A stretch of DNA of 64,000 bases from UBA4416 sp036676295. GTDB taxonomy: Bacteria > Bacteroidota > Bacteroidia > B-17B0 > Aurantibacillaceae. The stretch covers positions 124,001 through 188,000 of the forward strand of contig JAKFDE010000016.1 in NCBI GenBank assembly GCA_036676295.1, written 5' to 3'. Below the pieces are notes generated by a model. That model saw nothing but the letters and a program-made list of their open reading frames with translations. It was not told where the DNA came from and ran no database searches. Position numbers and translations under genes: made by a program. Shown one piece after another: positions 1 through 8,974 of the stretch (position 1 is its first letter; the number at the start of each line of letters is the position of its first letter).

Positions 1-2299
1 ACTAAAAATTCTGCAAACTCAGGATAATCACTTGGTGCTTGTCCACACAAACCAATTTTCACACCTGAAAGTTTAGCCGAATTGATCACATTAGAAATCA
101 TATATTTTACAGCTTTATTATTTTCATCAAATAAATCGCTGATGATATTTGAATCCCTGTCAATTCCTAATGTTAATTGAGTAAGATCATTGGAGCCGAT
201 AGAGAACCCATCAAACACCTCTGCAAATTCTTTAGCCAAAATAACATTACTTGGAATCTCTGCCATGACATAAACCTCCAGGCCATTGATTCCACGTTTC
301 AAACCATAGCTTTCCATTAACGCAATAACTTTTTTTCCTTCTTCAACAGTACGGCAAAATGGGATCATCAACTTCACATTCGTAAATCCCATCTCATCAC
401 GAACTACTTTCATGGCTTCGCATTCTAATTTAAACCCTTCTTTATAGCGCTCATTATAATACCTTGACGCACCCCTGAATCCGATCATCGGATTCTCTTC
501 CTTAGTTTCAAATTGCATTCCACCTAATAAATTCGCATATTCATTTGTTTTAAAATCACTCATACGCACAATCACATCCTTTGGATAAAAAGCCGCCGCA
601 ATGGTTCCAATAGCCTGCGAAAGTTTATCTATAAAATATTCTTTTTTATCACTGTATTGATAAGTCAATTCCTCAATTTCATTTTTCGCTTTTTGATCTG
701 TGAGTTCATCAAATTTCACCAATGCCATAGGGTGTATTTTGATCGCTGTATTGATCACAAATTCCAAACGCATCAACCCTACTCCATTGTTAGGGTAAAA
801 TGAAAGTTTATAGGCTTTGTCGGGATCTGCAAGAATAAGCATGGCTTGCGTTTGCGGCATAGTAATATTTCTAAAATCAAGATCTTTTACTTCCCAATCT
901 AGTTTACCTGAATACACAAAACCATATTTTCCTTGTGATGTATCTATGGTAATAACATCGCCATCTTTAATTTTATCGGTTGCATTATTTGCGCCAACAA
1001 TAGCGATTGCACCAACTTCCCGAGCAACAATAGCTGCATGACTGGTACGTCCGCCTTTATTGGTAATAATAGCAGCAGCTTTTTTTAAAACAGGATCCCA
1101 ATCAGGATTAGTAATATCTGTCACAAGCACTTCTCCCTGCATCAATTTATCAGAGTCGGCCGGTGAATGAATGATACGGGCAATACCACTGGTAATACCA
1201 TTTCCTACAGCACTTCCTGAAACCAAGATTGTTCCTTTTTGTTTCAATTGAAATTCTTTTAATATCAACGGGTTTTTAGACGCATGAACAGTCTCCGGCC
1301 TTGCTTGAACTATAAAGAGTTCATCGGTGATCCCATCCTTGGCCCATTCAATATCCATGGGTAATTTATAATGTTGTTCAATAAGTATGGCCCATTTTGC
1401 GATAGTTTCAATTTCCTGATCGTTCAGTGTCCATTTTTTTTGTTTATCAATCGGAGTATCTGTATTCATTGTACCGCCCTCCCCTTCTTTATAAACTAAG
1501 GTTTTTGCTTTTGATCCAATTTTTTTTGAAATGATAGATTTTGTAGATTTCCCCACGAATGGTTTATATAAATGAAATTCGTCCGGTGTAACTGCTCCTT
1601 GCACAATGTTTTCTCCAAGTCCCCAACAGCCTGTAATTACAATCGCATCTTTAAAGCCGGAATCAGGCTCAATAGTAAAACATACACCTGAGCTTCCTTT
1701 ATCCGAGCGAACCATTAACTGCACACCGGCTGACAATGCAACTTTGTTATGATCAAAACCATTATCAATTCTATATTTAATAGCTCTGGCATTGTATAAA
1801 GAAACAAAACAATGATGAACTGCTTTTACAACGGCTTCAGCACCCTTAATATTGAGATAGGATTCATGTTGTCCGGCAAAACTGGCTGTAGGGAGATCTT
1901 CGGCTGTAGCACTACTTCTAACGGCTACATCAATTTCACGGTCAAATTTTTGACACAGTGTTTTATAATTGGATGTGATCTCTTTTATAAATGCTTCTGA
2001 TAATTTTGCATTTAATAAGAGTTCTTGGCTTCTTTAGAAACCGTATTCAAATTATTGAAATCAGTTTTATCTAATGAGTCGATCAAACTATTCAATTTAT
2101 TTTCCAGATCATTTTCTTTAATGAACTGCCTAAAAGCGTCAGCTGTTGTTGCAAATCCATCAGGAATATTAACCCCTAATGGCTGTAAATGCTTAGCCAT
2201 CTCACCTAAAGAAGCATTTTTTCCACCCACCAAAGCCACATCTTTAATGCCAACAGCACTATAAGGAATGATCATGTCTGTATGTATTTGAGTATTCAT
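1..2299 (-). pseudogene. ppsA: Phosphoenolpyruvate synthase, frameshifted and cut by window edge
   Basis: Makes phosphoenolpyruvate from pyruvate and ATP (releasing AMP and phosphate), the entry step of gluconeogenesis, in the cytoplasm. The first 95 codons (start at 2299) give the pyruvate/PEP-binding N-terminus with the motif GGKNASLGEM. Reading then stops at 2012-2014, but the -1 frame continues without interruption to base 1. It includes the phosphohistidine motif GGRTSHAAIVARE near 1030-1070, SNDLTQLTLGIDRD near 80-120 and the catalytic-cysteine motif GLCGQAPSDYPEF near 20-60. A single base appears to be missing at about 2025, where GCC-AA-GAA would read through with one more A or G. Either the gene is broken or the assembly has an indel. 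An FNR-like box and -7 element lie directly upstream. Identity is certain; integrity is not. Confidence 0.9.
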
Positions 2300-2325
2300 A
2301 CTACATAGTTAAAACTTTATGAGGG

Positions 2326-2368
2326 CAAAATATATGATGAAGTTCTTAGCTAATAATGATTTATATCA
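2326..2368 (-). promoter_or_regulatory. ppsA promoter with FNR-like box
   Basis: On the minus strand TGATATAAATCA (2357-2368) is followed by ATATTTTG, whose TTTG is at 2326-2329. The G lies 43 bases from the first base of the box, the same spacing as at the other boxed promoters in the first 18 kb. Only one box is present, and the -7 element deviates from TAnnTTTG in its first two bases. The predicted leader is about 22 nt. Confidence 0.6.
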
Positions 2369-2818
2369 TTAACTAACTTTTACAATTACTATTACTTCCG
2401 GTTTAAAAACAATAGTTGATTTAACTGAATTTGAGATCAAACAATTGGCTTCAGATTTCTGAAGCACTCTTTCTGCCCTTTCTTTATGGTGTTCATCAAC
2501 CAAAACAACAACAGGCATTAAGGTAACTTCACTTATTATATATTTACCATCCAGCATTTCGAGTTTACCTAATGCTTTTGAATTAAAACTTTCAAATTCG
2601 AGTTTAGAGTTTTCTGCGATTGAAAGAAAAGTAGTCATTAAACAACTATTAATAGCCGCTAAAAATAAATGTTCGGGCGACCAAATACCTTCCATACCTT
2701 TAGGGAATTGTGGTGGTGTAGCAACTTCAATACTACTGTTCAACTCGGGAGAACTCATGATCCCTTTTCGGTCTGATTGCCAGCTAACTGACATTTCATA
2801 AAGATGTTCTATACTCAT
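2369..2818 (-). CDS. OsmC/Ohr family peroxiredoxin-like protein
   Basis: A 149-residue cytoplasmic protein of the OsmC family, thiol peroxidases that reduce organic hydroperoxides. The two family cysteines are visible: one in the helix motif AINSCLMTTF (about residue 59) and one in SEANCLISNSVK (about residue 125). Length is normal. It is the last gene of a tight run DUF983, HMA protein, thioredoxin, OsmC, with only three bases separating it from the thioredoxin stop codon. The pairing suggests thioredoxin or another dithiol reduces it. The neighbouring box at 2357-2368 faces ppsA, not this gene. The physiological peroxide substrate cannot be read from the sequence. Confidence 0.88.
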   Translation of the reverse strand: MSIEHLYEMSVSWQSDRKGIMSSPELNSSIEVATPPQFPKGMEGIWSPEHLFLAAINSCLMTTFLSIAENSKLEFESFNSKALGKLEMLDGKYIISEVTLMPVVVLVDEHHKERAERVLQKSEANCLISNSVKSTIVFKPEVIVIVKVS

Positions 2819-2821
2819 AAC

Positions 2822-3115
2822 TTAACTATTTTGTTCAATGATTTGTTTTAATTGATATGCAGGCACTACGCCCGATTGACGCCATTTAATCTCACCTTTT
2901 TTAAAAACGATCAACGTTGGCACACCCTGTACTTTATAAGCGCCTGCTGCAGAGGGATTTTTATCTACATCCACTTTAATAATAGTGACTTTATCTCCAA
3001 GCATTTTCTTTAAGTCTTCTAATATTGGCCCCATTGTTTTACAAGGACCGCACCATTCTGCCGAAAAGTCTACCAATACCGGTTTCTCTAAATTTATTAT
3101 TTCTGAAAATGTCAT
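2822..3115 (-). CDS. trxA: Thioredoxin
   Basis: A 97-residue thioredoxin with the active site WCGPC (residues 22-26), followed by the usual Lys-Val-Asp-Val strand and the cis-proline motif GVPTLIVF. It is a general dithiol reductant in the cytoplasm; no signal peptide is present. It lies 21 bases after the small metal-binding protein and 3 bases before osmC, so it is probably co-transcribed with them. In this setting it may serve peroxide defence or a low-oxygen response rather than being the only housekeeping thioredoxin. A second thioredoxin-like gene lies at 51.5 kb. Confidence 0.92.
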   Translation of the reverse strand: MTFSEIINLEKPVLVDFSAEWCGPCKTMGPILEDLKKMLGDKVTIIKVDVDKNPSAAGAYKVQGVPTLIVFKKGEIKWRQSGVVPAYQLKQIIEQNS

Positions 3116-3136
3116 GATCTTTTATTTTATAATTTA

Positions 3137-3340
3137 TTAGTTTCTCTCAGGATACCCTAATTGAGCAAGTGCATCTTTTATCTTATCCGGAGATAATTTT
3201 TCATCAAAAGTTACTTCAACAATGCCAGATGGGATATCTACGCTTATTTCGTTTATTTCCGAAAATCTTTTTAACCCTGTTTTTATGGTACTTACACACC
3301 CATCACACTTAATGTTCTTAACGGTTATTTTAGTTTTCAT
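3137..3340 (-). CDS. Heavy-metal-associated (HMA) domain protein, CopZ-like
   Basis: A single HMA domain of 67 residues with the metal-binding motif KCDGCVSTI (Cys at about residues 12 and 15), ferredoxin-like beta-alpha-beta fold and C-terminus LAQLGYPE, as in copper chaperones. The start at 3340 is chosen because MKTKITVKNIKC is the domain's own N-terminus; the longer frame upstream only shadows the DUF983 gene. The genes overlap by 11 bases (3330-3340), suggesting translational coupling. It may be a copper or zinc carrier or a fragment-like stand-alone domain; no P-type ATPase partner lies in the window. Confidence 0.82.
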   Translation of the reverse strand: MKTKITVKNIKCDGCVSTIKTGLKRFSEINEISVDIPSGIVEVTFDEKLSPDKIKDALAQLGYPERN

Positions 3341-3782
3341 AAGCAGATATTTTTTTACGACCAAACGAATGGACTTTTGCGTGATAATGTTTCGATTTTT
3401 CTTTTGTGTATTTTTTATCAAATCTTACAAAAAAATTCAGCCATAATAACCTGGCCCAACGATAAGCAACCGGAAAAAGTATAAGCATTGATGAAACTAC
3501 CAGTATCATTAACGTGATTGGATCTAACTGTAACCATAGCTGATCTACAACATACCACGTAATAAATATACCGGACATTAATGCGTAAGAAACATATAAA
3601 GCTCCATAAAAAAATCCAGGCTCTCGTTCGTATTTTAAATTACACACAGAACACGATTCCTTCATTTTCAAGCCATTATTAAAACTATACGGATTTTTAT
3701 TTTCAAATACATCACCCTGATGACAGCGAGAACATTTGTTCCTAACAGTTGAGTAAATTATTTCGGGAATTACCATGACCAA
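3330..3782 (-). CDS. DUF983 membrane protein with zinc-ribbon-like cysteines
   Basis: A 150-residue protein matching the DUF983 family. It has an N-terminal cytoplasmic part with two CxxC pairs (CSRC at about 17-20, CSVC at about 44-47) that could bind zinc, then two membrane helices (about 58-78 and 88-110) and a basic C-terminus. Function is unknown in the family. It is the first gene of the DUF983-HMA-thioredoxin-OsmC run. The divergent region to the MBL gene carries an FNR-like box pair. On this strand the nearer half-degenerate box and AACCTTTA would fit the common spacing, but weakly. Confidence 0.8.
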   Translation of the reverse strand: MVMVIPEIIYSTVRNKCSRCHQGDVFENKNPYSFNNGLKMKESCSVCNLKYEREPGFFYGALYVSYALMSGIFITWYVVDQLWLQLDPITLMILVVSSMLILFPVAYRWARLLWLNFFVRFDKKYTKEKSKHYHAKVHSFGRKKISAYEN

Positions 3783-3847
3783 AAAATTTTAATGATTCTT
3801 CTTTAATTAACTTATGTAAAGGTTGGCATTTTTAGCTTTTCAGTTGG

Positions 3848-3912
3848 TGACTTTTGTTACATTTCAATATGACTAATGTCAGTCGTTTTAACCCGATAAC
3901 CGCCTAAATTCG
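3848..3912 (+). promoter_or_regulatory. Paired FNR-like boxes and -7 element upstream of the MBL-fold gene
   Basis: Box TGACTAATGTCA at 3870-3881 and a degenerate copy TGACTTTTGTTA at 3848-3859 have centres exactly 22 bp apart. TAAATTCG at 3905-3912 matches TAnnTTTG with one change and ends 43 bases from the start of the proximal box. The leader to the start codon at 3995 would be about 78 nt, longer than at the sister promoters. The region may also serve the divergent DUF983 operon. Confidence 0.65.
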
Positions 3913-3994
3913 CCAATAAACACTCATCTTTTTATTAATATTTGAATTATCTTAAAAAAAAGATAACTTGTATCAACTAAATTAATACCCTTGT

Positions 3995-5398
3995 ATGAAA
4001 ATAAAATTTATAGGCGCAACAGAATCGGTAACAGGCAGCAAACATTTACTTTTGACGGAAGGAGGCTCGCAAGTTTTGTTGGATTGCGGCTTATATCAAG
4101 GCATGGGCAAAGAAGCCGATGAAATGAACCGAAAACTGGATATTAATCCGGCAAATATAGAAGCAGTTATTTTATCACATGCTCATATCGATCATTCCGG
4201 TAACTTACCAAATCTTGTAAAACAAGGGTTTAGTGGGAGCATTTATTGCACTGAGCCTACTTTAGATGTTTGTAAAATCCTGCTTTTAGATAGTGCTCAT
4301 ATACATGAAAGCGATATTTCCTTTTTAAATAAAAAAAGAGCAAAAAAAGGTCAACAGCCCTTAAAGCCATTATATACAGTTCATGAAGCAGAAAAATGTC
4401 TGAAACATTTTAAAGCCATTCCGTATAACACAGATTTTCATATCAATAAAGAGTTGACGTTCCGTTTTTCTGAAAACGGACATATTATTGGTAGTGCCGC
4501 TGTTAATGTTACATGTCAGGAAAATGGCAAAAAAACAACATTAACTTTTACCGGTGATGTTGGAAGATATACTGATATGTTGTTAAAGTCGCCAGATGTG
4601 TTTCCACAGGCTGATTATATTATTTGTGAAGCAACTTATGGTGATAGATTACATGACGCAACAGTAAATGCCGAATCTAAATTATTGAGTATCGTGAACC
4701 ATACTTGTGTTGAGAAAAAAGGCAAATTAATTATTCCTGCTTTTAGCTTAGGCCGCACACAAGAAATTGTATTTACCCTTGATAAATTAAAAAACGAAAG
4801 ACTTTTACCAAATATTAAGATCTATGTAGACAGTCCTTTATCTACCAGTGCAACAGATATTATGCGTAAGCATAAAGGTTGTTTTAACGAGACATTACAA
4901 AAATATATTTTAACAGATCCGGATCCTTTTGGATTTAATAACCTGATCTATATTCAAAGCTCGGAAGAATCTAAGGCATTAAACGACAATAAAGAACCTT
5001 GCATCATTATATCAGCTTCAGGCATGTGTGACGCCGGTAGAGTAAAACATCATTTAAGAAATACAATTACTGATAAAAAAAATACAGTATTAATTGCAGG
5101 CTATTGCGCTCCACAAACTTTAGGCAATAAATTATTAAGTGGAGATAAGAATGTACATATTTATGGGGATGATTATGAGGTAAATGCAGATATCGAATCT
5201 ATTTTATCTTATAGCGCTCATGGTGATTATAATGAATTGATGAAGTATCTTTCCTGTCAGGATAAGAAAAAAGTAAAGACTATTTTCTTGGTTCATGGGG
5301 AACCCGAACCAAAAGCATCTTTTATGACCAAATTACTGCTTGAAGGCTATAAAAAAGTTGTCGTTCCTGAAAAAGGAAATGTATTTGAATTAGATTAA
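3995..5398 (+). CDS. MBL-fold/beta-CASP RNA-processing exonuclease-like protein
   Basis: A 467-residue member of the metallo-beta-lactamase/beta-CASP group (KH-less CPSF73-like, YsgA-type in bacteria). Zinc motif HAHIDHSGN is at about residues 62-70. Motif 3 is at ENGHIIGSA, motif 4 Asp at FTGDVGRY, and the beta-CASP motifs are at SASGMCDAGRVKHH (A/B) and the terminal LVHGE (C). Proteins of this group cleave RNA in the cytoplasm; the target here is unknown. One base separates it from the transporter gene downstream, so the two form an operon. Upstream lies the paired FNR-like promoter, placing an RNase under the presumed low-oxygen or stress control. Family placement is firm, substrate is not. 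Confidence 0.87.
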   Translation: MKIKFIGATESVTGSKHLLLTEGGSQVLLDCGLYQGMGKEADEMNRKLDINPANIEAVILSHAHIDHSGNLPNLVKQGFSGSIYCTEPTLDVCKILLLDSAHIHESDISFLNKKRAKKGQQPLKPLYTVHEAEKCLKHFKAIPYNTDFHINKELTFRFSENGHIIGSAAVNVTCQENGKKTTLTFTGDVGRYTDMLLKSPDVFPQADYIICEATYGDRLHDATVNAESKLLSIVNHTCVEKKGKLIIPAFSLGRTQEIVFTLDKLKNERLLPNIKIYVDSPLSTSATDIMRKHKGCFNETLQKYILTDPDPFGFNNLIYIQSSEESKALNDNKEPCIIISASGMCDAGRVKHHLRNTITDKKNTVLIAGYCAPQTLGNKLLSGDKNVHIYGDDYEVNADIESILSYSAHGDYNELMKYLSCQDKKKVKTIFLVHGEPEPKASFMTKLLLEGYKKVVVPEKGNVFELD

Positions 5399-5399
5399 C

Positions 5400-6125
5400 A
5401 TGCATTTTGTTCTTTTTTATATTCTGGCTTTTATTTCTGAGGTAATTGGGACTATTGGTGGCTTTGGTTCATCTGTTTTTTTAATTCCATTAGCCGGTTT
5501 TTTCTTTGATTTTCAAACGGTATTAGTTATTACTTCACTGATGCATGTTTTTAGTAATGTTTCTAAACTCATTTTATTTTATAAAGGAATTAATAAGCGT
5601 CTCTTGCTTTTAATCGGTTTACCCGCTGTTATTTTTGTATTAATAGGTTCATGGCTAACTACTGTTTTATTTTTAAAATATGCAGAACTGGTTTTAGGTA
5701 TTTTTTTAGTAGTATTTAGTATGTTCTTTTTTTGGAAACCCAACTTTCAGGTAAAACAAACAAATCAGAATGCCATAATTGGCGGTGGAGTATCGGGTTT
5801 TTTAGCCGGCTTTATTGGTACCGGTGGGGCGGTAAGAGGATTAAGTTTAGCCGCATTTAATCTTGAGAAAAACACTTTTATTGCAACGTCTGCTGCCATT
5901 GATTTTTTTGTAGATGCCAGTAGAACGATCGTTTATTTAAACAATGATTATCTAGAAAAAGAATATTACGCCATTATTCCTTTATTGATCCTGATTGCAT
6001 TTATCGGATCATATGCCGGAAAATTAATATTAAAGATCATGAATAACGCACAATTCAAAAAAATTGTTCTTATGCTTGTCTTTTTAATTGGTATCGTCAT
6101 GATATGGAAAACCATGAACGAATAA
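5400..6125 (+). CDS. TauE/SafE-type membrane transporter (sulfite exporter family)
   Basis: A 241-residue integral membrane protein with about eight hydrophobic helices in two halves, each beginning with a glycine-rich segment (GTIGGFGSS at about 17-25 and GFIGTGGAVRG at about 136-146). This is the inverted-repeat hallmark of the TauE/SafE (DUF81) family, which moves sulfite, sulfoacetate or related anions. It starts one base after the stop of the MBL gene and so is probably translated from the same message. The anion carried here is unknown. Confidence 0.85.
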   Translation: MHFVLFYILAFISEVIGTIGGFGSSVFLIPLAGFFFDFQTVLVITSLMHVFSNVSKLILFYKGINKRLLLLIGLPAVIFVLIGSWLTTVLFLKYAELVLGIFLVVFSMFFFWKPNFQVKQTNQNAIIGGGVSGFLAGFIGTGGAVRGLSLAAFNLEKNTFIATSAAIDFFVDASRTIVYLNNDYLEKEYYAIIPLLILIAFIGSYAGKLILKIMNNAQFKKIVLMLVFLIGIVMIWKTMNE

Positions 6126-6146
6126 TTTTACAACTATCATTATAAA

Positions 6147-6644
6147 TTAATGAAAAGAATATTCATGTTCATTGACCGCCTCTATAAATTCGCTAATTGC
6201 ATGTTGATCCAGGTCAGAAACATCTTCTTTTACACCTGACACATACCTCACAATAATTTTTTCCAAAAAATTTAATTCTTTCAATATCAATTCCCCTCCA
6301 AATAATCCTTTGGCAATTGCTTTATTTCTGAGATAGTCAGGAAAGGCATTATCAAACTCAGCCACACTATTATCTTTATTCATAAAACACATAAAAAGTC
6401 CAACTCTTTTCTTTAAAAGTAGTTCTTTATTATTTTCTAAAAATTGCTTGATCTTTTTTTGCATTGAACCCATATAAATAGAACCTCCAATTAAAATAGT
6501 TTTATAGTTATTAAGGTTCAAAACATCTTCTGTTTCAAGATCAACGATTGCCGCATTATCAATACCCAATTTTTCCTGAATTTGTTTGGCTACCTTTCGG
6601 GTTGTACCATGATGGCTCATATATACTATTAAATAATTTTTCAT
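6147..6644 (-). CDS. Flavodoxin-domain protein, HemG-like
   Basis: A 165-residue flavodoxin-fold protein. The FMN phosphate loop is SHHGTTRKVA (about residues 10-19) and the segment GGSIYMGSMQ (about 53-62) resembles HemG protoporphyrinogen oxidase and its relatives more than small electron-carrier flavodoxins. HemG passes electrons to the respiratory chain and works without oxygen. It is the last of three genes with two unknown membrane proteins, all downstream of a paired FNR-like promoter. It could be a heme-synthesis enzyme suited to low oxygen or simply an uncharacterised flavodoxin. Confidence 0.75.
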   Translation of the reverse strand: MKNYLIVYMSHHGTTRKVAKQIQEKLGIDNAAIVDLETEDVLNLNNYKTILIGGSIYMGSMQKKIKQFLENNKELLLKKRVGLFMCFMNKDNSVAEFDNAFPDYLRNKAIAKGLFGGELILKELNFLEKIIVRYVSGVKEDVSDLDQHAISEFIEAVNEHEYSFH

Positions 6645-6676
6645 AATAATCTAAATATTTATTTTAAAATAAACTT

Positions 6677-7078
6677 CTACTGTTTTTTTCGTGATAAAAT
6701 AGTGCCTGACGCAATTAACAAAACACCAATAGTTCCCATAATGAAATGCAAAAAATAAATCAGATCGATCATTGCTATTTGAACAATAAGCCATATTATA
6801 AGTATAATTCCTTGTAGCACAATAAGTCTATTATAATATTTCCATTTAAAAATCACAAACATGGTAATTATAAAGCTCGACAAACCATTAAATACAAATA
6901 AAATAATACCTGGAATAAAATAATTTGTAAATGGCGAATCTTGAAGATAAGACAATGACATTCCAATTTTTTCTCCACTGGGATCAATCACAAACAACCA
7001 ACCTCCATAAATGGCACCTATCCCATTAAAGAGTAATAACAGTATGGAAATAATCCTGAGCATTCTTAACTGGTTCAT
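6677..7078 (-). CDS. Small four-helix membrane protein, unknown function
   Basis: I do not recognise this 133-residue protein. It has four hydrophobic segments (about residues 8-28, 53-74, 84-103 and 106-125) with short polar loops and a basic end (SRKKQ). No cofactor or catalytic motif is visible. It lies three bases after the larger membrane protein upstream and 32 bases before the HemG-like flavodoxin, so all three are probably one transcript. It could be a membrane anchor or partner for the flavodoxin; that is inference. Confidence 0.7.
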   Translation of the reverse strand: MNQLRMLRIISILLLLFNGIGAIYGGWLFVIDPSGEKIGMSLSYLQDSPFTNYFIPGIILFVFNGLSSFIITMFVIFKWKYYNRLIVLQGIILIIWLIVQIAMIDLIYFLHFIMGTIGVLLIASGTILSRKKQ

Positions 7079-7081
7079 TTA

Positions 7082-7909
7082 TTAAATATGTTTTTTTCGG
7101 TCTATCATAAACCAAATTAGTAGTGCTGCACTAAATAGTGCAAAAGCTGCCATAATATAGCTTACTGTAATATCTGAAGTGATGTTTTGATACTTCATGA
7201 TCAAAGCTAATACGCCTATAGTTATATCCATTAAAACAAAAAACACTAAAATAATTGGCGCCAATAAATCGGCTACTTGCTTTTCCTTTAATAACATAAT
7301 TCCAGTTATTAAAACTCCCGGCAAAAAAATAGCCAGATCGATCACATGAACAGGATTGGTAAATGCGCCCACTTCCAATAAACTTTTAGGGATCGTATCA
7401 CCGGAAATGGCTGGTAATATTTCCAAAAGCCACAAAATATAGAACAGAATAGATAAACCTACGAAATAAATAGCGATCGTTTTTCTGATCTTTACATTAT
7501 AAATAGGTTTTATATACGATTGAGTGATTTTTGAATAGAAAAAATACAGAAGTGAATAAAATGACAATCCCAAGATCAAACAATACACTATGAAGAATTG
7601 ATTAAAATGAACATCGAAACAATAAATAAGATAAGTGTATACCAGATACATGTTTGCCCCGGCCCACAGTATTTTGCCGTTTGAAATTTTACCTACCACC
7701 ATTAAACTAGAAACCAGTAGAAGTGGCATAACTAAAAACAGGTCAATGTAATCCTGCCCAATAGATTGCGCTTGCCAATTAAGTGTTTCCTTGTAATAAA
7801 AATTGGGGCTAAGGATTGCTACACTACAGGAATAAGCTATTAACAGAATAAGTGGTATTGATAATGCCAGAACCACTTTAGCTGAAATATGTTGTTGATC
7901 ATTTGCCAT
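7082..7909 (-). CDS. Multi-spanning membrane protein, unknown function
   Basis: A 275-residue hydrophobic protein with about seven or eight membrane helices and no recognised domain. Lysine-rich ends (N-terminal region and DRKKHI) suggest both termini may be cytoplasmic. It is the first gene of a three-gene operon ending in a HemG-like flavodoxin. Upstream is one of the best FNR-like promoters in the window: two palindromes 22 bp apart and TACATTTG at the standard distance, giving a leader of about 13 nt to this start codon. Function is unknown; a respiratory or redox role is only suggested by context. Confidence 0.72.
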   Translation of the reverse strand: MANDQQHISAKVVLALSIPLILLIAYSCSVAILSPNFYYKETLNWQAQSIGQDYIDLFLVMPLLLVSSLMVVGKISNGKILWAGANMYLVYTYLIYCFDVHFNQFFIVYCLILGLSFYSLLYFFYSKITQSYIKPIYNVKIRKTIAIYFVGLSILFYILWLLEILPAISGDTIPKSLLEVGAFTNPVHVIDLAIFLPGVLITGIMLLKEKQVADLLAPIILVFFVLMDITIGVLALIMKYQNITSDITVSYIMAAFALFSAALLIWFMIDRKKHI

Positions 7910-7926
7910 AACAATAACATCATGTA

Positions 7927-7991
7927 CAAATGTAGCCTTGAATTCAGAAAAATAAATTGAGTATACTCAAGCTCAAACCTGACATAAATCA
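7927..7991 (-). promoter_or_regulatory. Paired FNR-like boxes and -7 element of the membrane-protein/flavodoxin operon
   Basis: The proximal box TGAGTATACTCA (7958-7969) is a perfect palindrome. The distal box reads TGATTTATGTCA on the minus strand (7980-7991). Centres are 22 bp apart. TACATTTG (7927-7934, minus) matches TAnnTTTG exactly and ends 43 bases from the start of the proximal box. Confidence 0.75.
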
Positions 7992-8017
7992 GTATTTAAT
8001 TACTGCTTATTTTGAGT

Positions 8018-8974
8018 TTATTTCTTCTTAGCTTGTTTTTTAAAATATTTTTTGAATGGCCAGGAGTATTTTAGAGCTTCCATATTTTCATCAAACTTAC
8101 CGGCTCCACTTTTAATATTTTGCACACTTTGATTTAAATTATGTACTAAGCTTGTATCATTTAGTAAAACGCCAATAGAACCCTTTCCGTTTTTAAGATT
8201 ATTAACAACTTTAGAAAGGTCGCCACTGATTATTGCCACAGTATCACTTACTCGGTCAAGCTTAACTACTGTTTGTGTAATTTTTGACGAAAACGTTGTA
8301 TCTGTAATAAGGGCTCCAATACTTCCTTTACCATTTTTAACATCATCAATCAGTGATTTTAAATTTCCGGTGATCATAATTCCATGGTTACTCATGAGTT
8401 TTAAATTCACAATAGAAGATTTAACGTTTTCTGCCACTACGGTATCCATCAGTATATTCCACAAACTATTTTTATTATTGATCTTATCGGTAATAGAGCG
8501 AAGGTTACCCGAGATGACTTTTATGTTTTCATTGGTTACGTTAAGCGTTCTTATCATTTCATCCATTTCCAATGGATTAAGAGACTGTAAGACGTCGCCT
8601 TCGCTAACAGGTGTTGAAGGCTCTTTAGATGTATTGATGTTCACTAATTTATTTCCCATTAATCCATCAGTTCCGATACTGGCTATGGCATTTTTTTTAA
8701 TATGTTCTTGTATTTTTTTTTCGATCACCATCACCACATTAATGGATGAATCATTTCTAATTTCGATCGATTCAACAGTTCCAATATCTATACCGGCAAA
8801 ACGCACATTATTCCCTTTCATTAAACCATTAACATCATGAAAATTAGCACTTATCCGGAAAGAAGATCCAAATAAATTTTGTTTATCGCCAACAATATAA
8901 AGGGCTACAATTAATAAAACAGTAGCAATCCCTACAAACAACCCTAAACGGATATTTCTATTTTCTTCTTTCAT
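8018..8974 (-). CDS. mlaD: MCE-family lipid-transport protein (MlaD-like)
   Basis: A 318-residue protein with an N-terminal signal anchor (about residues 9-28) and an MCE domain (about 37-120, with VNGLMKGNNVRFAGIDIG). The long helical tail carries two copies of a KNGKGSIG..L..DT element, as is usual in MCE proteins. It binds lipids in the periplasm for the Mla-type ABC system. Its start overlaps the last base of the ATPase gene (TAATG), so translation is coupled. The operon is permease, ATPase, MCE; no MlaA, MlaB or MlaC genes are nearby. Confidence 0.9.
   Translation of the reverse strand: MKEENRNIRLGLFVGIATVLLIVALYIVGDKQNLFGSSFRISANFHDVNGLMKGNNVRFAGIDIGTVESIEIRNDSSINVVMVIEKKIQEHIKKNAIASIGTDGLMGNKLVNINTSKEPSTPVSEGDVLQSLNPLEMDEMIRTLNVTNENIKVISGNLRSITDKINNKNSLWNILMDTVVAENVKSSIVNLKLMSNHGIMITGNLKSLIDDVKNGKGSIGALITDTTFSSKITQTVVKLDRVSDTVAIISGDLSKVVNNLKNGKGSIGVLLNDTSLVHNLNQSVQNIKSGAGKFDENMEALKYSWPFKKYFKKQAKKK

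Noticed and set aside
3137..3421. A 94-residue version of the HMA protein starting at 3421
   Set aside because: The extra 27 residues lie wholly within the DUF983 gene; the HMA domain starts at MKTKITV (3340).
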